A program made the translations under genes and the position numbers. The notes under the pieces are model-generated. The model did no database searches and was not told the DNA's origin. It was given only the letters and a program-made list of their open reading frames with translations. 9,013 bases of DNA from JANXQE01 sp035651635 (GTDB lineage Bacteria; Verrucomicrobiota; Verrucomicrobiia; Limisphaerales; UBA8199): contig DASRFK010000236.1 of NCBI GenBank assembly GCA_035651635.1, positions 1 through 9,013 on the forward strand. Direction: 5' to 3'. This document shows positions 6,101 to 9,013 of this stretch, one piece after another (positions within the stretch are counted from its first letter, which is position 1; each line of letters starts with the position of its first letter).

Positions 6101-8879
6101 TTCCGAATCCGTTCGACCCGCCTCCAAAAGTCGTTCCGAGAAGTGCTCCATTTGCCTGCTGGAGCAGGTCGCCATTGGGATGTTTACCGTCGTTTGTTCC
6201 CGTGAAGGAGTAGAGCGTTTGAGGAACTCCGTTGGTGTCGATGAAAAAGACCGTTCCGGAACCATCTACTCCACCGGCCTGAGTGGTTCCAAAGAGCGTG
6301 CCATTGAGCCCTCGCGTCAATCCATTTGGGTGGCCGCCGCCAGCGGCGCCAGTAAAACTGTAAATGGTTTGTTGAACCAGCTCGGGAGTGGTGAGCATCG
6401 CCACGTTCAAGATCGCCTCAGCACTAAACCGAAAGCCGAGCGTATTGGAAACCACCACTGAATAGGTATTAGCATCGGCCGCCGAGACATTCGCCAGGCG
6501 CAGCGTACTGCTTCTGGAGCCGCTCAAGTTCCCACCATCGGTCAGATCGGTCCCACCCATGCGCCATTGATAAGAGAGCGGAGCATCACCGTAGGCCACC
6601 ACGGAGAATGCCGCCTCTGCGCCCGGCAAAACACTCTGCCCAAGAGGCTGAGACATAATCACCGGGGGTGAAGAGGTTACCATCAGGACGGCCCCGGCGC
6701 TATTTGTCAGGCCGGCGGCGTTGCTGATCCGCACCGAATAGGTTGCATTAGCGTTCGGCGTGACGTTAAGCAGCGTCAAGACGTTGCTTTGCGCGCCTGA
6801 AACATTGTTCCCATCGGTCAGATCGGTTCCATTCGTTCGCCATTGAAATGAAAGTGAGGCATTGGGAGTGGTGCCGACGGCAAGCTGGACCGTGGCGCCG
6901 ACCGGGACGGTTTGATTCGTTGGTTGAACGAGGATTACTGGCGCTGTCACCACGGCCAGCGTCACGGTTCGGCTCTGGACAAACCCGTCATTGAGGTTCG
7001 TGAACCAGACGTCTGCCGAGTGAGTTCCCGGAGCAAGAAGGGAGGCAGCGGAGTTAAGGCTAAGAGTCACGGGGGTGGCTGCCACGCCGGGAGTCAGGAA
7101 TCCAGAACTCGGTAACGCGCTTAACCAGTTTGCTGGCACGCTTACAGCCCAGGAAAGGACACTGGAACCGGTATTTGTCAGGGTATAAACCTCCGAGACC
7201 GGGTTGAAAGGGCCTCCCGCCGGGCCGGTGAAAACAAAGCCCAATCCGGGACTCACTTGCAGCGCATCCGGCGGCGCCAGCAGAGCGCTGATGAGATTGC
7301 TTCCGCTTGGTGTTCCCCACCCAGTGCACAGATCATAGCCCGACACGGCGAAGAACTTATTTGGACTAGCCGCTGTGGTGTTGTTTCCCGTGGTGACGTC
7401 GTGAAAGCAACCCGCGAATGCCGCGCTTTGGCCAATGGCATACAGGGCGGGATTGAGAAACCCGATCGGTGGCTGGTAACCGGCTCTCGCCTGTTGATTG
7501 GCCAGCGCGGCGAATCCCGCCCACAAAGGCGCCGCGGCACTGGTGCCTGCCACAGACCCCTGCTGCCCATTGTTTGCGATTGACCAAATGACGTTGTCAG
7601 CGAGGGCCGCGACGTCGGGAACATTGCGCAGAGTCGTCGAACCTTGGTTGGCCGCCATGTTGATCCCTTTTTGCCACGCTGGAATCGGGTAGTTTGGACT
7701 GATGCCGCCGCCGCTATCGAACCACGCGCTCTCGGATACCCAGGCGCCGCTTGGGGTGCTGGTGACCAGCGACGTCCCCCCAACCGACGTCACAAAAGGA
7801 TCATCCGCCGGAGGCCCTACCGTTCCAAAGGCGCCGTCATCGCCTGAGGCCACGAAGAAGGATTGGCCCTGCGCCGCGAACTGTTGAAGAATTTGCTCGC
7901 GCGTCGCATCCACCTGTGGACCAAAGGCCCAGGAACAACTCAGCTGCCGCGCCAGGTTATCGGTGGCCATCCGGTTGAGGATGTCGTTGCCGCTTGTTCC
8001 TTCGTAAACGATCACCTTCGACAACCCCGGAGCCATGGCAACTGCCATCTCAATGTCCAAAGCCACTTCGCCATTGTTAAGTCCCGGTGCACGATTGACT
8101 CCGTCCACCAGCGCATTTGTCAGCGTCACGTGCGGTAGTCCAGCCAGGTCTTCATACTCCTTTATGTCGTTTGGGTAATAGTTGTCGAACTCCACCAATC
8201 CGACGGACTCGCCGGCGCCGTCGAGCGGCACACCCGGTGCGTAAGCGTTGCGGAAATCGCGCCCGAAAAATGTCCCCTCGGGGCCCGAACCGGTCGCCAC
8301 GAGATTTGGCTGAGGGGTACCAGCGGACTTGGGGGCCGCACCCTTCATCATCAATCGCGCCTTCAAGTTCGCGGGCCGGGGAGGATGGAAATCATCCAAC
8401 CCGGAAATCGACAAGAGCGGGATGCGCGAATCAACCGTCGGTTCAGCATCGGGCGCGTAGAAGCGCCGAGCTTCGGTTGGATGCGGATAGAGGCGAAGCT
8501 TTAAATGCAACGCGTGCCCGATATCCCCGGACGCCGCGTTCACATCCAATAACATCCGGTTGCCATGAGTCCGGGTCACGACAAAGTGATTCGAGTGGGC
8601 GAAGGCGACCAGCGAAGCGTACTCCTGTTCGCTAGGCCCGAATTGTTCCGCGAACTGCTGAGCCGAGAGGAAGTGGCGATATTTTGGACTGGACGGATCG
8701 TAAAGTTCCGCGAGCAAATTGGTGAGTATCTCGCGATTGCGCAGCGGCAATCCGAGCGCCAGGTTAAGGCGCCGATCGGTGTCGACCGTCCCGACTGGCG
8801 TCAACCCAGCAGCCGCACGGGGAATATGTCGCGGAAGAACCTGCAGTTCCGCCGCGGAACCTGGCACCGAAAAAAGCAA
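3183..8879 (-). CDS. Giant secreted S53 sedolisin-family peptidase with Ig-like domains and two GloVer repeat blocks
   Basis: A 1,898-aa protein counted from TTG at 8879, the only canonical start in frame. Domain order by residue: pro-kumamolisin propeptide about 17-170; S53 catalytic domain about 190-535; BACON-like domain 541-644; Ig-like 646-734 and 738-827; seven GloVer repeats 838-1187; Ig-like 1188-1277 and 1280-1370; seven GloVer repeats 1379-1733; Ig-like 1734-1824; C-terminal module 1826-1898 ending QFYRVVLLP. S53 enzymes are secreted serine-carboxyl endopeptidases, usually active at acid pH and matured by removal of the propeptide. The Ig and propeller-like parts probably bind a surface, polymer or partner; this is inferred. 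A hydrophobic signal-peptide core is only partly inside this start (LLFSVPGSAA) and continues upstream in frame, so the N-terminus is probably longer (see 8880-8942). The Ig-like domains lack the disulfide cysteines. It has no transmembrane anchor or PEP-CTERM motif. It ends 285 bp before hemW on the same strand. Confidence 0.9.
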   Translation of the reverse strand: MLFSVPGSAAELQVLPRHIPRAAAGLTPVGTVDTDRRLNLALGLPLRNREILTNLLAELYDPSSPKYRHFLSAQQFAEQFGPSEQEYASLVAFAHSNHFVVTRTHGNRMLLDVNAASGDIGHALHLKLRLYPHPTEARRFYAPDAEPTVDSRIPLLSISGLDDFHPPRPANLKARLMMKGAAPKSAGTPQPNLVATGSGPEGTFFGRDFRNAYAPGVPLDGAGESVGLVEFDNYYPNDIKEYEDLAGLPHVTLTNALVDGVNRAPGLNNGEVALDIEMAVAMAPGLSKVIVYEGTSGNDILNRMATDNLARQLSCSWAFGPQVDATREQILQQFAAQGQSFFVASGDDGAFGTVGPPADDPFVTSVGGTSLVTSTPSGAWVSESAWFDSGGGISPNYPIPAWQKGINMAANQGSTTLRNVPDVAALADNVIWSIANNGQQGSVAGTSAAAPLWAGFAALANQQARAGYQPPIGFLNPALYAIGQSAAFAGCFHDVTTGNNTTAASPNKFFAVSGYDLCTGWGTPSGSNLISALLAPPDALQVSPGLGFVFTGPAGGPFNPVSEVYTLTNTGSSVLSWAVSVPANWLSALPSSGFLTPGVAATPVTLSLNSAASLLAPGTHSADVWFTNLNDGFVQSRTVTLAVVTAPVILVQPTNQTVPVGATVQLAVGTTPNASLSFQWRTNGTDLTDGNNVSGAQSNVLTLLNVTPNANATYSVRISNAAGLTNSAGAVLMVTSSPPVIMSQPLGQSVLPGAEAAFSVVAYGDAPLSYQWRMGGTDLTDGGNLSGSRSSTLRLANVSAADANTYSVVVSNTLGFRFSAEAILNVAMLTTPELVQQTIYSFTGAAGGGHPNGLTRGLNGTLFGTTQAGGVDGSGTVFFIDTNGVPQTLYSFTGTNDGKHPNGDLLQQANGALLGTTFGGGSNGFGTIFRLETNNLLTKLFDFDHTNGVLPTAGLTKTADGSPYGTSYEGGIFHFGTLFRLDTNGAYSVQVPFDSTNGAFPHCKLTLGSDGQLYGTTYKGGRFGSGTVFTMTPGGPLTTLASFDGTNGAFPMASLSQGTDGSFCGVTSSGGTFGLGTVFRVTRAGVLSNVYSFAGPVDGSHPQATPLLSSDGNFYGTTSDGGTFGLGTIFRLTPGGALTTIAQFDGFNGANPEAPLTEAEDGSLYGMTQNGGPNNQGVIFRLRVPAFAPQLTSEPAPVTAYVGSSIQFNVASFGSSPLAYQWQVNGTNLVDGARIVGSQGRILTLNDVGLSDSAFYSVVVSNAFGSVPSAAARLQVLSSAPVITLQPTNQTVVPGTSVILSAAVGGNLPLSYQWQVNGTNVLESGNVAGARTPTLIITRATEGNGGNYVLIATNALGTAQTTNAILTVVPVTAPGTLLSTLYAFTGNVDGRKPSQLVAGGDGFLYGTTPLGGTYRQGTIFKVGTNGGFVSVLSFDGTNGALPRAGLVLGSNGLFYGTTSAGGTLGAGTSFSFAPSAALTNLYIFSGAADGSAPQVALAEGPDGSFYGATSSDGQNGWGTIFRVDPAGHLATMHSFSGGVDGTGPADALLASDGADFYGLTSSGGAFTNGSVFRLSSAGLFTNIYSFSGGSDGLVPVGSLVRGDNGALYGATRFNTIRGFEFYGTLFTVTTNGAFRTLYSLNFSDGSYPAAGLVLANDGNFYGTTEQGGANNYGTVFRMTPDGVFSTLLEFDGFNDGANPITALTQGADGNLYGTTSSGGPGGFGTVFRLGFSGPPVITAQPLAQVASTGGSVSFSVAMSGASPLSYQWQKNGTNLSDGANIKGSSARVLTLSNLTLVDAGAYSVVATNSSGTASSTGAQLAVQVSPPLLRASLQTNGQILITWNTASNRIYQLQTRNALTSGGWQSAGTPLTATADALSVSLPVVPGSPQFYRVVLLP
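3186..3680 (-). other. Last Ig-like domain and C-terminal module
   Basis: Residues 1734-1824 are a fifth Ig-like domain (PLSYQWQKNGTNLSDGANIKG). Residues 1826-1898 form a module of about 73 residues, 'G.I.ITW.T.....YQLQT...L....W...G.P.......L....QFYRVVLLP'. It reminds me of a C-terminal segment common in secreted proteins of this bacterial group. It may serve cell-surface sorting or be a small beta-sandwich; neither can be shown from this sequence. Confidence 0.6.
3681..4745 (-). repeat. GloVer repeat block 2: seven repeats of about 51 residues
   Basis: Residues 1379-1733. The cores start at residues 1405, 1455, 1506, 1557, 1608, 1661 and 1712 (YGTT, YGTT, YGAT, YGLT, YGAT, YGTT, YGTT), so the period is 50-53 residues. 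Repeat 5 is the most irregular: the usual GG after the core is replaced by RFNTIRGFEFYGTLF, two to three residues longer. The count again equals seven. The sequences have diverged enough at the DNA level that this is an old duplication and not a recent slippage array. Confidence 0.85.
4770..5318 (-). other. Central Ig-like pair between the two GloVer blocks
   Basis: Residues 1188-1277 and 1280-1370. Both contain 'PL(A/S)YQWQVNGTN', and each ends with the 'Y(S/V)......N.(F/L)G' strand. They separate the two seven-repeat blocks by about 190 residues. No cysteines or catalytic residues are visible, so a structural spacer role is the simplest reading. Confidence 0.75.
5319..6368 (-). repeat. GloVer repeat block 1: seven repeats of about 50 residues
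   Basis: Residues 838-1187. The repeat core (usually YGTT) starts at residues 863, 914, 964, 1014, 1064, 1115 and 1165, so the period is 50-51 residues (150-153 bp). The unit is roughly 'L(Y/F).F(T/D)G..(D/N)G..P...L..G.DG..YGTT..GG....GT(I/V)FR.T..G.LTT', the Gloeo/Verruco repeat. Repeat 5 has CGVT in place of YGTT. Beta-strand-rich 50-residue units in a set of seven suggest one seven-bladed propeller; the fold is inferred. Confidence 0.85.
6399..7259 (-). other. BACON-like domain and first Ig-like pair
   Basis: Residues 541-644 (LQVSPGLGFVF ... VYTLTNTGSSVLSWAVSVPANWLSALPSSG) resemble the BACON/all-beta module: 'N.G...L.W.V....W', then a 'G.L.PG' turn, then 'G...A.V.F.N'. Two Ig-like domains follow at 646-734 and 738-827, each with 'QP..Q.V..G', 'LS(F/Y)QWR..GTDLTDG', 'VL(T/R)L.NV' and 'YSV..SN..G'. 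The two share enough sequence to be tandem duplicates. They probably act as a rigid spacer between the peptidase and the repeat blocks. Confidence 0.7.
7275..8312 (-). other. S53 (sedolisin/kumamolisin) catalytic domain, active-site residues intact
   Basis: Residues about 190-535 of the giant protein. The catalytic Glu and Asp are E271 and D275 in GEVALDIEMA, with the family's ExxxD spacing. The oxyanion-hole Asp is D347 in FFVASGDDGA. The nucleophile is S447 in AGTSAAAPLWAG. The structural segment ESAWFDSGGGISPNYPIPAWQ lies near 383-403. The Ca2+-binding aspartates correspond to D494 (FHDVTTGNN) and D516 (GYDLCTGWGTP). All key positions expected of the family are present, so the enzyme is predicted to be active. 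The propeptide upstream (LAELYDPSSPKYRHFLS at 56-72) has the typical pro-kumamolisin sequence. Confidence 0.93.
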
Positions 8880-8942
8880 CCAAGTCGCAATGACAAGTAG
8901 ATAAATCGGGTCGATTCTAAAATTGCGAACGGTGGGAAAGAT
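8880..8942 (-). other. Probable 5' coding extension with signal peptide, no canonical start
   Basis: The giant gene's frame stays open upstream to a stop at 8982-8984. Translated from 8942 it gives I/M-FPTVRNFRIDPIYLLVIATW, then the annotated LLFSVPGSAAELQ: a basic n-region, a hydrophobic core and a small-residue cleavage site (SAA|E). This is a convincing signal peptide, expected for an S53 peptidase with a propeptide. However, no ATG, GTG, TTG or CTG occurs in frame between 8880 and 8982. An AAAAGG sequence (complement of 8949-8954) lies 6 nt before an in-frame ATC (8940-8942). A rare AUC or AUU start, a sequence error, or a frameshift from an upstream start could explain this. Confidence 0.5.
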
Positions 8943-9013
8943 AGCGCGCCTTTTGTTAACTAAAGTCGTGAACTTGCGCGCCTATCATCAGAAATCCCGC
9001 TGAAAATGCAAGT
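8911..9013 (-). other. Upstream region of the giant gene, incomplete
   Basis: It holds an 8-bp direct repeat GCGCGCCT (8944-8951 and 8976-8983 on the + strand) flanking an imperfect palindrome, GTTAAC...GTGAAC (8955-8960 to 8968-8973). A -10-like TAGAAT lies on the - strand (complement of 8915-8920), but I find no good -35 sequence at the right distance. If that were the real promoter, the signal-peptide start at 8942 could not be used. The promoter may lie outside the window. Confidence 0.2.
8949..8954 (-). promoter_or_regulatory. Shine-Dalgarno-like AAAAGG ahead of an ATC codon
   Basis: On the - strand AAAAGG is followed by six bases (CGCGCT) and then the in-frame codon ATC at 8942-8940. 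The spacing is what a real start would have. It supports translation beginning there and not at the TTG at 8879, which has no purine-rich site at a suitable distance. A 6-nt match can also be chance. Confidence 0.3.

Noticed and set aside
3681..6368. CRISPR-like or satellite array suggested by the roughly 150-bp period
   Set aside because: The periodicity reflects diverged protein repeats in one continuous frame; there are no identical short direct repeats with unique spacers.
7253..7783. 176-aa open frame in another frame of the peptidase domain
   Set aside because: It overlaps the S53 catalytic domain, whose motifs are intact in the main frame; Arg/Pro/Ser-rich composition is typical of a GC-rich shadow frame.
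1..9013. tRNA, rRNA, phage or defence-system genes
   Set aside because: No cloverleaf-like or rRNA-like sequence and no recombinase, nuclease or phage-type protein was seen on either strand.

Overview
The window looks like chromosomal DNA of a free-living member of Verrucomicrobiota, most likely the Pedosphaera/Limisphaerales (subdivision 3) group. The main reason is the large secreted protein. It is built from Gloeo/Verruco (GloVer, TIGR03803-type) tandem repeats, cysteine-free Ig-like domains of the 'QP..Q.V..G..V.F.V...G..PLSYQW..NGT.L.DG' type, and a C-terminal module ending in 'QFYRVVLLP', all of which I associate with that group. The fairly high GC content and the palindromic intergenic repeats fit. 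The taxonomic call comes from domain content, not from a database match.

Layout: (1) 1-118 is a nested inverted-repeat element. (2) 119-285 is a leader with a candidate sigma70 promoter. (3) 286-1572 (+) is a 12-TM major facilitator transporter of the TetA-like DHA1 drug/H+ antiporter type. (4) 1573-1688 is a short convergent intergenic stretch with a weak terminator-like hairpin. (5) 1689-2897 (-) is hemW, the radical-SAM haem chaperone, carrying an unusual in-frame insertion. (6) 2898-3182 is an intergenic region dominated by small hairpins that look like a repeat element. (7) 3183-8879 (-), with its coding frame apparently continuing upstream to about 8942, is a 1,898+ aa secreted multidomain protein. 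Its order is pro-kumamolisin propeptide, S53 sedolisin serine-carboxyl peptidase, BACON-like domain, two Ig-like domains, seven GloVer repeats, two Ig-like domains, seven GloVer repeats, one Ig-like domain and a C-terminal module. (8) 8880-9013 is its upstream region; the window ends there.

The three genes show no obvious shared pathway. The giant gene and hemW lie on the same strand but are separated by about 285 bp of hairpin-rich DNA, so they are probably not co-transcribed; the transporter is convergent with hemW. The most interesting object is the giant protein: an acid-peptidase-family catalytic head on a long adhesive stalk with two blocks of exactly seven repeats each, probably two seven-bladed beta-propellers. 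Its signal-peptide-like sequence lies upstream of the only canonical start codon in frame.
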